Shown: positions 54,601-62,334, counted from the first letter of the stretch. The stretch is 64,000 bases of DNA from Paenibacillus monticola (GCF_009664975.1 NZ_WJXB01000001.1:868001-932000); one strand, 5' to 3'. Numbers and translations are program-made. The notes: a model not told the origin generated them from the sequence alone.

Positions 54601-55152
54601 GCAGCGCAGATCGTGGAAGAATCCGGGAATACGTTTTTGCGGCTTAGTACTGGACCCACAAAAGGATATATAAATATGTTCCTTCCATATATGGGTCAGG
54701 TATCTGCGGCCGGCGACCAAAGAGTCGTTGTTGAGTATTCCGCACGCTTTCAAGCGGGACTTCAGTATGCGAATGCTTTCCAGCCAAAAAACCAAGCAGG
54801 CGCCTACGCAATGACAGTAGCCTTTGAGAACGCCGGCAATGATCCATGGATTAAAGTGGCTGAATCATCCGTCAGGAAAAATGTGAAACCTTTCAGCTAC
54901 GATACTTGGTATCCTTTCAAGATCATTGCTGATATGGATGCGCAGACTTATAGCGTCTATATGGGCGATGAGGTCATAGCGGAGAACTTTGCATTCCGTA
55001 CGGAGGGCAGTACTGTACTAACGGGACATGTCTTCGGTATCGACGGCTTCCCCAATGGGCAAGTGGATTTCGATAATATCCAAGTCAAGATTGCATCTGT
55101 GGAGGAAAAAGCCGAACAGGATGCGCCCCGAGGGGCTTGGGAAAATCAATAA
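48628..55152 (+). CDS. Giant secreted GH115 alpha-glucuronidase fused to an SGNH esterase
   Basis: This 2174-residue protein has a signal peptide (cleavage near AYA-AGN). Order: GH115 N-terminal domain ~48-190; GH115 catalytic barrel ~193-690 (YRGVFLNDEEKLSRW, MRGIHDEAF); an Ig/BACON-like domain ~695-800; two GH115 C-terminal-type domains ~805-980 and ~1018-1198; a FIVAR hairpin ~1218-1295; a beta-sandwich module ~1300-1500; an SGNH/GDSL esterase ~1598-1805 with Ser1605 (GDSITFG), Asn1684 (GTND), Asp1776 and His1779 (DYVH); an Ig-like segment; a second FIVAR; a second beta-sandwich. GH115 enzymes remove (4-O-methyl)glucuronic acid from xylan, and SGNH esterases often remove acetyl groups. It starts 36 bases after the GH43 stop. 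Confidence 0.9.
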   Translation: MIRYTRRMIAMMITIALFTGMMPAYAAGNPASEEGGFVSEAGAVGDFPLVANGVAAAIWVDAAEKAPVRRVVKDLKEDIKRVTNLDATVSSEGALPPGPVVIVGTLADSAPIKALVTEGKITANEVSAIKDKWEGYLIKVVDENTLVIAGSDSRGAIFGVYEISERMGVDPWYFFADAAIKTKDTVYVAANTSVTDMPDVQYRGVFLNDEEKLSRWATEVFKDPDTMGPQTYAKIFELILRLKGNYIWAAMHVNSINNVTGNIDLVQEYGIVLGSSHPDMLLRTNTHEWEEWKKNYAVQKGVNPDTIQYDYTVSKEAVLQYWRENIERHKDTDAQWTLGMRGIHDEAFNVKNLMEPAYNYLGGDLEERKAVLMNEIIREQQNLLQEVLGQDKYENSFQAFIPYKEVLPIYNHPKFDLPENVTVIWCDDNHGIMRSVPDAAERAREGGHGLYYHVSYWAPVDQSYMWLNSIPLSLMGEELSKSWDYNIRKSWILNVGDIKPQEAEMTFFIRYGWDVEKYKNQAEQFLKDWTSEHFGSQYSDETADILTTFYQHTNVRKLEHMKVGLFNQTYYGDESSRRMAVYQDLYNRTAAIYNALPEAQKLSFYELVQSKINWAYDVNKAYYYADRSNLAFDQGRMASADAFLKLSQEADLAKKTEIERYSMMADGKWKGFIDPENASPPVINQLPPGTPALVLGEPSMGVVVQGETMPMENSRLVFSPYNQDGEFILVFNKGADSINWTATADQPWVQLSTAAGTVSDETRLWVTIEQIEAHKGATAAITITDTSANTDKIIQVAIENPARALSAIQGYAEADGYVSIEAEHYSRLNTNGDKTWQIIHDLGRAFGGDVVRAYAPDLSAVEETAITSAAPSLEYDINLTSAGQFPLEIYRIPTLNSKGNVHFAVSVDNETPIVVESAAADEGQGTVWVSNIFHMIEKHVVNMPALSAGQHTIKLWMVDSFIMIDKMVLYTGPEGVTPTELGPDESYHHEYNTTFSPGTDLLPWISTVAEPKNIPAGWGGGAFVEADGKVGIEAEYAMEHVLESESQITADMKAYTVSKRDKAAQMTGKIPNAWRLTQSDTGMAMRLPDLGGQWSENAEFPVYSPELTYTINFSNTGTYNVWVRWRYVDNASDSIRGGLDGSLGNFSTSVFFSNNSDEKWHWKNVGKVNAATTDEHSFSLWMREDGLYVDRIYLTKSGETPTDALWKPALRTGSTAGLRLQAAVNAKRAGMSGISYPLGDAPGHYRQATYDSLLSALNAADALAKSGRATEQQVDEALNAITAAETALDNALVLTWNGMTFNAYRDFTGDEVGKYPYGFNVEGMTNGATATVQEEGGNPFLRLTTTSTAGKADLFLPYAGEVKAASNQRIVIEYRARFNGNFQYANGAMVRNDSGTTNYSMVTAFENASGVHQIKVHKGTSNADKVSVKAFNYNQWHTFKMVGNWDARTYTVYMDNDPVPVATDFSFRNTGGSKLTGQRFGLDSMPNGSIDYDDFKVRIINPTKPETLNDITDITPISLPPVALGTDKAVVLNSLPNTVEVTLGSGDKANLNVTWDNKTYDATKSGEYVFTGTIILAGAITNTNNHKTAAKVSVAQIKIAAVGDSITFGSDSAGPIKPEDKYPAKLQSLLSANYEVANFGVSGASMLDKGTDTSGVKKGYVHQGKYVESKAFQPDIVVIMLGTNDSKALNWDSYKAEYVDNALELIKSYRDLDSHPAVYLATSPTVVPGSNRYGIQADVLHNEIVPLQKQIALIADSGFIDVHDATKNATLDQFPDYVHGNAAGYTWIANAIHAGITANPAPKASRITQAHPVAMKSPSGQTPKLPLYVPVVYADGNTGIAEAVWNLEGLAFNSPGTVQVSGKLKGLDINTTATVEVVPGWGLDEIVNEIRSRTVNLSIPLGEGLGDYSQFAYNALLAALDHAVELSADGNMTEEQFNLAQNSLTEAETALSGSLNLTQDGVTYNAYRDFENDTTGKQPFKIEATRIQNGGAAQIVEESGNTFLRLSTGPTKGYINMFLPYMGQVSAAGDQRVVVEYSARFQAGLQYANAFQPKNQAGAYAMTVAFENAGNDPWIKVAESSVRKNVKPFSYDTWYPFKIIADMDAQTYSVYMGDEVIAENFAFRTEGSTVLTGHVFGIDGFPNGQVDFDNIQVKIASVEEKAEQDAPRGAWENQ

Positions 55153-55733
55153 AACAGTGTTTGCGCCAATGATGGGCACATCATCGGCGCAAACGCCTCC
55201 ATTGGAATGGTCTTCGGACAATGGAAGCATGTGGTCAAGTGTAGAGGCGGATACCATCCTGCGCTACAGTTGGCTCACTCTGTTGGCAGCCGTGATCACA
55301 GTAACCACCGATGACGGTGTTTACTCCGATACCTGCACAGTGACCGTAAGTGTGTACAATGGCTCTGACAGAATGGGCAGATATCTATCTTGAGAGAGGT
55401 TCCAGCTCTGCTGCCTGCATTATCAAGCATGCGGCTGATCTGTTCAACGGAGATGAGCAGATCATTCTAAAATACTGGCAGTACATAGCGCCTCAGGAAA
55501 ATCAGTCAGCACGTGCAAGCGGAGGGTCGAAGGGATTCTGAAGAAGCGTCAGCGGTCGCCTTTTGAGTTTTTACAGCATAACGCTCTAATCCCGGTGGTG
55601 CTTTGGATAAATTCATAACCCGTGGTATACAAAAAAACCAATCTGCCGTAATCAAAGCTTTCGATAAATTTAATGGTAATCGATGTGAACAATAAAAGGC
55701 ACAGGAAACAGATTAAGAATTTTCTGGTGCGGT
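55153..55733 (+). pseudogene. Degraded coding DNA downstream of the GH115 gene
   Basis: A frame overlapping the GH115 end continues to 55393 and includes VITVTTDDGVYSDTCTVTVS, the typical end of a Big_2 Ig-like domain. This suggests the tail of another surface protein was joined here. Beyond 55400 only short, stop-interrupted pieces are seen (for example DKFITRGIQKNQSAVIKAFDKFN near 55603-55670). No intact gene. Confidence 0.5.
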
Positions 55734-56120
55734 GTGTCTGTCTTAACCAGAATAATGGAAGAACCCATTCATATTCAGGATGTGTTTCTTTTATCAGAGG
55801 CTCTTTTTGCCGAAGGGAATTGGCAAGCTTCCATTCCTTTTTATCGCTGCGTATGTGAAAACGAGATCAAGCAGTATTCGGAACGGCTAGCTATCAGGGA
55901 AATGCGTTGGAATGGATGGAACTATGAACAAGCCCTAGAGTATATTGCTGGTTACGAAGACTTGAGCTGGTTTGACGGTGATGATTCAGTTTTTTGTGAT
56001 TTTTTAGCAAAAAATTATAGAGTATTTACTGTGCCTGGTAGCTCATTTAAAGGATCAGGGTATTATAGAATTTCGTTCAGCAATCATTTAAATAATCTTC
56101 AGTCATTAACAATTACATAG
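55734..56120 (+). pseudogene. 128-codon chimeric remnant
   Basis: The first part (IHIQDVFLLSEALFAEGNWQ, YRCVCENEIKQYSERLAIRE) resembles the TPR-like tail of Firmicute transcriptional regulators. The end (NYRVFTVPGSSFKGSGYYRI) resembles the C-terminus of class I/II aminotransferases. No clear start signal. It is probably two remnants joined by deletion. Both assignments are tentative. Confidence 0.35.
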
Positions 56121-56124
56121 TGAC

Positions 56125-56217
56125 GGAGCTCGGGATCAGCTGCAGCTCTATGTGTCGCGGATAGTGAAGCTGGCGCTGATGAAGCCGTATCATGAGTTTT
56201 ATAAGGTGAAGCGGTGA
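56125..56217 (+). pseudogene. sigK fragment H (last 30 codons)
   Basis: Matches sigK codons ~204-233 plus the stop: LYVSRIVKLALMKPYHEFYK for [20 protein letters not shown]. It has several substitutions that would break the helix-turn-helix. Same orientation as the intact gene, 41 kb away from it and 23 kb beyond fragment F. 56218-56384 shows no gene. Confidence 0.9.
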
Positions 56218-56384
56218 GTTCTCGATGATAATATAGATAATTAGTAGAGTTTATAGTAGATATTAACATTTTTGTATGGTCGCTATGAGATTACGGTGCT
56301 TATATGGTTTCTTTAATCCTATGAAGCCCTTTATGAGACAGTGCGTACAGGTAGAGCGGTCTACTTCAATTAAATCTCGAATAC

Positions 56385-56416
56385 AAAAAAGCGCCTTTCC
56401 ACAAGGTGCTTTTTTC
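56385..56416 (+). terminator. Terminator before the third two-component system
   Basis: AAAAAAGCGCCTT pairs with AAGGTGCTTTTTT around TCCAC; flanking A and T tracts make it possibly bidirectional. Confidence 0.85.
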
Positions 56417-56466
56417 AGTTACACTGGGTAAAAGTAGCATGATAAACGATCAAGGGGGCGGAAACG

Positions 56467-58062
56467 GTGAAGATACTGGTCGCAGATGATGAACCAAGAC
56501 ATCTTAGAGGGATGAAGAATTTAATTAGCCAACTGCGTCCGGACGTTCAGGTTCTGATTGCAAAAGACGGCAGCGGTGCGCTGGAGCTAGTGAGGCTGGA
56601 GCAGCCGGATGTGGTTCTGACGGATATCCGAATGCCCAATATGGATGGGCTTGCATTCTTGCAGCAGCTCAAAGAAGAAGGGCTTCGTGCCAAGGTAGTG
56701 GTGGTGTCCGCCTATAATCTGTTCGAATATGCCCAGACTGCTGTTCGTCACGGAGCATATGACTACCTGTTGAAACCGGTAGAGGCCGAGAAGATCGAGA
56801 ATCTCCTGAGACGTATCGAGCATCAACTTGTAGCGGAATCGAAGCAGAATTTGGAGGTGGAGGAAGTTCGGCAGCGGCTTCATCTTGCATCATCCGCCTA
56901 TAGAATCCGTTTATATTTAGCGTGGCTGAGCGGAAGCCTGACAGCGGCCGAGCGCAGCGAATTAGAGGAGTACGGTTGGCTTCATGGTTCAGGGGTAGTC
57001 ATCTACTCCGAGCTTAGAAACAACGGACAATCTCAAGACAATTATGAAAGCGCTAACTTCCTTAGCAGTTTGGAGAAAGCATGGACAGTTCTCGGGGAGG
57101 CGGTAACGGTTCCGTTAAACACACTTCAGGAAGAAGGACTCCAGGCAGTTACGATCGTGAGAACTTCCCCGCTTACTGAGGATCAAAAATTTGCAATCCG
57201 AAAAATTGCTTCGGCATTAAAGTCGGAATGGGCAGACGCGGGGCAGCTTACACATGGGGTAGGACCGGAATGCAGCGCGTTACTGGTGGATGCACCACAG
57301 GCTTATCGAGTTGCCCAAACGGTGAATAAATTCAATTTCTACGAGAGCTGGAATGGGGTTATATTTCAGGATGAGCTTTGCCATTCGCAAGCGCTCATCA
57401 CTCTTACCGGGGAGAAGCTGCTCCATGCCCTTCAGGATGAGGATGCAGGGATCGCTATAGAGCTGTGCAAAACGGCATTTCTGAAATTATCAGATGGCGG
57501 AAATATGGAGCCGCTGATCATGAAGGAGAATGCCTCGCTCCTGCTGATGAAATTGAAGAGCAGTATATATAATCATGCAGACCGTCAGGCGGGAGTACTA
57601 ATGACGAATGGAGCCATTAGGGATATTCAGGCATGCGTTTCCTATGGAATGCTAATGTCCTTTATTGAAGATACTCTTCTGAGGGTACATAATGCCGTGA
57701 AGCAAGTGAAGCTGGAGAAGAACGAACGGATCATTGAGGCCTGCCTGAACTGGATTCAGGATAACCTGAAGGAAGAGCTGTCACTGGAACGGACGGCGGA
57801 GCACTTCTTCTTCAATACCTCCTATTTCAGCACGCTGATCAAAAGCCGTACCGGAAAAACCTTCTCTGAACATGTAACAGAAGCCCGAATGAAGCATGCC
57901 AAGGCGCTGCTTGCGGAGAATAAGCTCAGAATCTATGAGATTTCCGTGGAATGCGGTTATCAGGATACGAAATATTTCTGCAGGGTATTTAAAAAGGTTC
58001 ACGGCCTGTCACCCGAAGCCTTTAAACACCATTTACTGCCGCAGAGGAGAGCTGAGGAATGA
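56467..58062 (+). CDS. Response regulator, YesN type
   Basis: This 531-residue protein has a receiver at 1-118 with Asp7/Asp8, phosphoacceptor Asp53 (VVLTDIRMPNMDG) and the lysine in YLLKPVEA. A long middle region follows, then a C-terminal AraC domain (LSLERTAEHFFFNTSYFSTL, YEISVECGYQDTKYFCRVF). The start is GTG, 5-7 bases after an AGGGGGCGG site. It overlaps the kinase gene by four bases (ATGA). It probably controls the importer at 59953-63161 and the following GH127. Confidence 0.92.
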   Translation: MKILVADDEPRHLRGMKNLISQLRPDVQVLIAKDGSGALELVRLEQPDVVLTDIRMPNMDGLAFLQQLKEEGLRAKVVVVSAYNLFEYAQTAVRHGAYDYLLKPVEAEKIENLLRRIEHQLVAESKQNLEVEEVRQRLHLASSAYRIRLYLAWLSGSLTAAERSELEEYGWLHGSGVVIYSELRNNGQSQDNYESANFLSSLEKAWTVLGEAVTVPLNTLQEEGLQAVTIVRTSPLTEDQKFAIRKIASALKSEWADAGQLTHGVGPECSALLVDAPQAYRVAQTVNKFNFYESWNGVIFQDELCHSQALITLTGEKLLHALQDEDAGIAIELCKTAFLKLSDGGNMEPLIMKENASLLLMKLKSSIYNHADRQAGVLMTNGAIRDIQACVSYGMLMSFIEDTLLRVHNAVKQVKLEKNERIIEACLNWIQDNLKEELSLERTAEHFFFNTSYFSTLIKSRTGKTFSEHVTEARMKHAKALLAENKLRIYEISVECGYQDTKYFCRVFKKVHGLSPEAFKHHLLPQRRAEE

Positions 58063-59831
58063 AAATGTCATTTCGCTCCCGCTTGTTATTCAGTTACATC
58101 TTCCTGATCATAAGTTCGCTCCTCATCCTGGGCCTGCTCTTTTACCGGACAAGCCTTCGGGTTGTGACAGACCAGGCGCAGAAGAATGTTTATGAGATTG
58201 TCAGAAAAAACAATGAAATTATGGATACAAAGCTGCAAATCATCGACAATAGCAGTTTGGCGCTTTTCGTGGACAAGGATTTATTCCGTATTTTTAACCA
58301 GCTCAATCCCCTGAATGAAGTAGAACTGTTTGAAGCAGACCGGCAGGTTACGGCTGTGCTCAGTAAATATTTCTCTAACAATGAAGACGTATACGCCTAT
58401 CAGTTGTGGACCTCTTACTTCACCTTCGGGCAGACACTTCCGCAAGGAGATCCAACACGATCAGATATCTACCGGTCGGCAGAACAGGCAGGCGGAAAAA
58501 TGGTATGGTATCCCACCTATGATTTCGTTGATATGTTTGACCAGCCGTATCTGGAACAAGGTATGCTTGATTTCCGCTATTTGTACTCTGCGACACGGTT
58601 ACTCGATTTCTCCCTGCTCAAAGCGACGACACTGGATAAAATGGATCCCCAGGTTGAACGTCCTGTTCTAACGATAAGCTTTAAGGCCGAAACCCTGAAA
58701 TCTCTCTACGATGAGAGTATCCCCGAAGGCTCCCAATTTCTGGTTCTGGATTCAGAGCATAAGGTTGTCTCAAGCAGCGAACCGGAGACGATCACCCGAA
58801 TGTACTCTGATTCCTGGGTAGAAGATCTTCAGAAGGAGAATAGCGGTACGCGGCGGATGACGCTCGACGGCGAGGCCGTAATTGTCTGCTTTGATCGTTC
58901 AGAAGTGACGGGATGGCTGTCTATTGTATGGGTGCCAGAATCCGAGCTGGTTGGAAATCTGGTTAATGTCATACAAACCTCTATTATTCTATTGGCCGCC
59001 ATCATGGGGATTGTGGCACTTATATATGCTTATATTATTGCCGGAAGAATCACAAAGCCGATTAAGAAGCTGCTGGCCGCCATGAGGTCTGTGGGCGACG
59101 GTGATTTCCAGAAGCATGTTGAGGTCGGCACCAACGATGAGTTCGGAATTCTGCTTCAAAGGTTCAATAAGATGAACGACCGGATCAGGTTATTGGTTCT
59201 GGAGAATTACGAGATTAAATTAAAGGAGCAGGAGGCTGAGATTCTTGCCTTGAGCATGCAGATGAACCCTCATTTCCTGTACAATACGTTGAACATTATG
59301 AACTGGACAGCTATCGAGAACCATCAGAAGGAATTAAGCAAAATGCTGGTCAGCTTATCCAATATGCTTCATTATACCTCCCGCAAAGAATGGGGAGCTG
59401 TTCATTTATCCGAGGAAACGGAGTGGATGAACAATTACTTTTATATCATGTCCGTCCGGTTTGAGGAGAAGTTTACCGTGCAGTATGAGATCGATCCAAG
59501 GCTTTACGAAACCATGCTGCCAAGGCTTCTGTTTCAGCCTTTTGTCGAGAATGCTATCCTGCATGGTTTTGACCAGATGGAAGCAGGAGGAATAATCGGC
59601 ATCCGCGGATGGATAAAAGACGGAACCCGTTATTACGAGATTGCAGACAACGGGCGGGGGATGAGTAGTGAAACTATTAATACGATTCTATATAAAGAGT
59701 CTGCTTCCATCGGCATTAAGAATACCATTGCCCGCATCAAGATGACCTATGGCGACAACTATGGCGTATCCATTCATTCCTCACCCGGATCAGGAACCAG
59801 AGTCGTGATTACTCTGCCGCTGAATACCTAA
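58059..59831 (+). CDS. Sensor histidine kinase, YesM type
   Basis: This 590-residue membrane kinase has helix ~8-30, extracellular domain ~31-305, helix ~308-330, HAMP (ITKPIKKLLAAMRSVGDGDF), His_kinase domain with MNPHFLYNTLN, and HATPase_c with PFVENAILHGF and DNGRGM. Coupled by overlap to its regulator. It directly precedes a sugar-binding protein gene. Confidence 0.92.
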   Translation: MKMSFRSRLLFSYIFLIISSLLILGLLFYRTSLRVVTDQAQKNVYEIVRKNNEIMDTKLQIIDNSSLALFVDKDLFRIFNQLNPLNEVELFEADRQVTAVLSKYFSNNEDVYAYQLWTSYFTFGQTLPQGDPTRSDIYRSAEQAGGKMVWYPTYDFVDMFDQPYLEQGMLDFRYLYSATRLLDFSLLKATTLDKMDPQVERPVLTISFKAETLKSLYDESIPEGSQFLVLDSEHKVVSSSEPETITRMYSDSWVEDLQKENSGTRRMTLDGEAVIVCFDRSEVTGWLSIVWVPESELVGNLVNVIQTSIILLAAIMGIVALIYAYIIAGRITKPIKKLLAAMRSVGDGDFQKHVEVGTNDEFGILLQRFNKMNDRIRLLVLENYEIKLKEQEAEILALSMQMNPHFLYNTLNIMNWTAIENHQKELSKMLVSLSNMLHYTSRKEWGAVHLSEETEWMNNYFYIMSVRFEEKFTVQYEIDPRLYETMLPRLLFQPFVENAILHGFDQMEAGGIIGIRGWIKDGTRYYEIADNGRGMSSETINTILYKESASIGIKNTIARIKMTYGDNYGVSIHSSPGSGTRVVITLPLNT

Positions 59832-59873
59832 TAATAATCCACTATTCCAAAAAGGTTCGGGTTATGTAAGCGC

Positions 59874-59901
59874 TATCTCCAAACTTATAATAAAGACATC
59901 A
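59874..59901 (+). promoter_or_regulatory. Consensus cre site overlapping the importer promoter
   Basis: ATGTAAGCGCTATCT (59874-59888) fits the CcpA operator consensus WTGNAANCGNWNNCW at every position. A perfect TATAAT -10 follows at 59896-59901. Binding of CcpA would cover the -35 region and repress the importer when a preferred sugar is present. Confidence 0.75.
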
Positions 59902-59952
59902 TAGACTGCAGCTATGAATCATAAGGGTTTGAAACTGAGAGGGGTTCGAGAT

Positions 59953-61362
59953 ATGCTTCGACAAAGAAAATCAATGTCCGTGCTGATCGCTCTGATGATG
60001 TTGCTGGTCACTATTCTAACATCATGCTCGAAAGCAAACACCGCCAGTGAGAATACGGCTTCACCCTCAGCATCCGGAGATGAGGGTTCGAACGAGTCCA
60101 TTACGCTTCGTATGTCTGTTTGGGGGGCTCCTGCTGAAGTAGCTGCATATAAATTTGCGATTAAGAAGTTTGAAGCACAATTTCCGAATGTCAAAGTAGA
60201 TCTTCAGCATATTGCCACAGATTATGATACGAAACTGACCACTATGGTAGCAGGGAATGATGTGCCGGATATCGCTATGATGGAGTCGGGCAGTATCGCC
60301 TTTCCACTGGGAGAGCAGGGGAAGTTCTATAATCTTCAGGAATTTCTGGACACAGACCCAGATATCAATGTAGACAAACTGGTACCTAATATTATGTATT
60401 CACTTGAACCCGGTAATGTAATCGGTATCGGTCCGGGCCCAGAATCCTTCGGACTGTTCTATAACGAGGATATCTTTAAGGACGCAGGTATTTCACCGCC
60501 GCCTGCTAAAGTATCGGAAGCATGGACTTGGGACGAATTTGTTGATGTAGCTAAACAACTAACGATTGATAATAAGGGCAGAAATGCAAAAGATCCGGAT
60601 TTTGACCCCAAAAATATTAAGCAATACGGAGTGAATGCCTCTACCTGGTGGGGAATTTACAGCAATTTCATATACTCCAACGGCGGGGACTTTATTTCAG
60701 CGGACGGGAAGACGTTTGGACTTAACCAGCCGGAGGCTGTAGAGGCCATACAGAAAGTCGCGGATCTCATGAATGTTCACCATGTATCTCCTTCACCTGT
60801 ACAGGCGAAGAATATCCCTGCTACGAACGTAGCTCTTCAGACTAAAAAAGTAGCGATGGCCATAGACGGACAATGGACCACCGCAAATTTGGCGCAATCG
60901 AAGTTTAACTTTAATGTTGGAGTATTGCCGGTGATGAAAGAACCTGTAACAACCGTTGTTGCGGGAATGTTCTCTATCTTCAAGTCCACTAAACATCCTC
61001 AGGAGTCCTGGGAGCTATTGAAGGCACTGCTGGATCCTGAAGCTGCTATTGATATGATCACATCAGGCACCTGGATGCCATCCTACAAGGACTGGTATAC
61101 TGACCCGGAATTAATCGCTAAATGGACAGAGGGTCTGGATTCAAGACCTTCAGGTTACAAGGATGCAATCATCGATGTCATCTTAACCAAAAGTCATCAG
61201 ACACCCACGGGTTATGTGAAGAATTTCAATAAAATAATGGATGTCGTAAATCCCGCACTGGATAAAGTATGGCTTGGCCAGCAAACCGCACAGGAAGCTA
61301 TGGATGCCATTGCCCCCAAAGCACAGGCACAAGTTAAAGGACGACGGGATATCCCTCAATAA
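59953..61362 (+). CDS. Sugar ABC transporter substrate-binding lipoprotein (family 1)
   Basis: This 469-residue binding protein has basic residues (LRQRKS), a hydrophobic helix (VLIALMMLLVTIL) and a lipobox LTSC, with Cys25 as the lipid anchor; the mature part starts with a Ser/Ala-rich linker. The ATG at 59953 is 8 bases after GAGAGGGG; the frame extends to 59914 but without a better site. It is the first gene of a MalFG-type operon under a consensus cre site. The adjacent GH127 enzyme suggests arabinose-containing oligosaccharides. Confidence 0.9.
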   Translation: MLRQRKSMSVLIALMMLLVTILTSCSKANTASENTASPSASGDEGSNESITLRMSVWGAPAEVAAYKFAIKKFEAQFPNVKVDLQHIATDYDTKLTTMVAGNDVPDIAMMESGSIAFPLGEQGKFYNLQEFLDTDPDINVDKLVPNIMYSLEPGNVIGIGPGPESFGLFYNEDIFKDAGISPPPAKVSEAWTWDEFVDVAKQLTIDNKGRNAKDPDFDPKNIKQYGVNASTWWGIYSNFIYSNGGDFISADGKTFGLNQPEAVEAIQKVADLMNVHHVSPSPVQAKNIPATNVALQTKKVAMAIDGQWTTANLAQSKFNFNVGVLPVMKEPVTTVVAGMFSIFKSTKHPQESWELLKALLDPEAAIDMITSGTWMPSYKDWYTDPELIAKWTEGLDSRPSGYKDAIIDVILTKSHQTPTGYVKNFNKIMDVVNPALDKVWLGQQTAQEAMDAIAPKAQAQVKGRRDIPQ

Positions 61363-61446
61363 TTTATTGAAAGTGCTCGACGCGGGGACGGCGTTCTTAT
61401 AGCAGATCGTCGTCTTCTTTCCAGAGCTTCAAGATTGGAGGCAACT

Positions 61447-62334
61447 ATGCGAAAGGGACTATTCTATGGCCTGTTGTTCACGGCTCCAGCCATACTGGGA
61501 TTTATCATTTTTACACTGGGTCCGATGATTGCAAGTCTCGTGCTTAGCCTGACGGACTATAACGTATTCAAGGATCAAACGTCCTTTATTGGATTCGATA
61601 ATTATTCGCGGATGTTCTCGGGCGAAGACGAGTTGTTCTATAAATCTCTCGGTGTTACGTTCTACTTCGTCGTGCTCCGGGTGCCCGCCGTCATCATTCT
61701 TTCTTTCTTCATTGCGCTGCTGCTTAATATGAATGTGAAAGGGCGGGCCATCTTTCGGACCATTATTTATTTGCCCAGCATTGTGCCGGCCGTTGCTTCG
61801 GCAATGATCTGGATGTGGCTGCTGAATCCCGATCTGGGACTTCTCAATTCCGTGCTAAGCTGGCTGCATTTACCCACCAGCAACTGGCTGTATGCGGAAG
61901 GCAGTGTAATTCCGTCGGTTGTTCTTACCACACTGTGGGGGATTGGCAGCACCGTGATCATTTTTCTGGCGGGACTCTCGGGAATCTCCAAGCAATACTA
62001 TGAAGCCATTGACGTGGACGGCGGCGGTTGGTACAGCAAGCTGCGTCATATTACGATCCCTATGGTTTCGCCGACGATTTTTTTTAATACCATCATGACC
62101 ATCATCGGCTCGTTCCAGGTATTCAATGAAGCGTATATTCTGACGGAAGGCGGACCCAACAACAAGAGCTTATTCTACGTGTTCTATCTGTGGCGCACGG
62201 GCTTTAGGGATACGGAGATGGGGTATGCATCCGCACTGGCATGGGTGCTGTTCCTGATTATTATGTTCTTTACTTACTTTGTATTTAAAACCTCTAAATT
62301 CTGGGTGCATTATGAAGGAGGGGGGCGTACTTGA
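61447..62334 (+). CDS. Sugar ABC transporter permease, MalF/UgpA type
   Basis: This 295-residue permease has about six helices, starting LFYGLLFTAPAILGFIIFTL, with EAA loop YEAIDVDGGGWYSKLRHITI. The ATG at 61447 follows GGAGG by 6 bases; an in-frame TTG at 61435 overlaps that site and is unlikely. It overlaps the next permease by four bases. Confidence 0.9.
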   Translation: MRKGLFYGLLFTAPAILGFIIFTLGPMIASLVLSLTDYNVFKDQTSFIGFDNYSRMFSGEDELFYKSLGVTFYFVVLRVPAVIILSFFIALLLNMNVKGRAIFRTIIYLPSIVPAVASAMIWMWLLNPDLGLLNSVLSWLHLPTSNWLYAEGSVIPSVVLTTLWGIGSTVIIFLAGLSGISKQYYEAIDVDGGGWYSKLRHITIPMVSPTIFFNTIMTIIGSFQVFNEAYILTEGGPNNKSLFYVFYLWRTGFRDTEMGYASALAWVLFLIIMFFTYFVFKTSKFWVHYEGGGRT

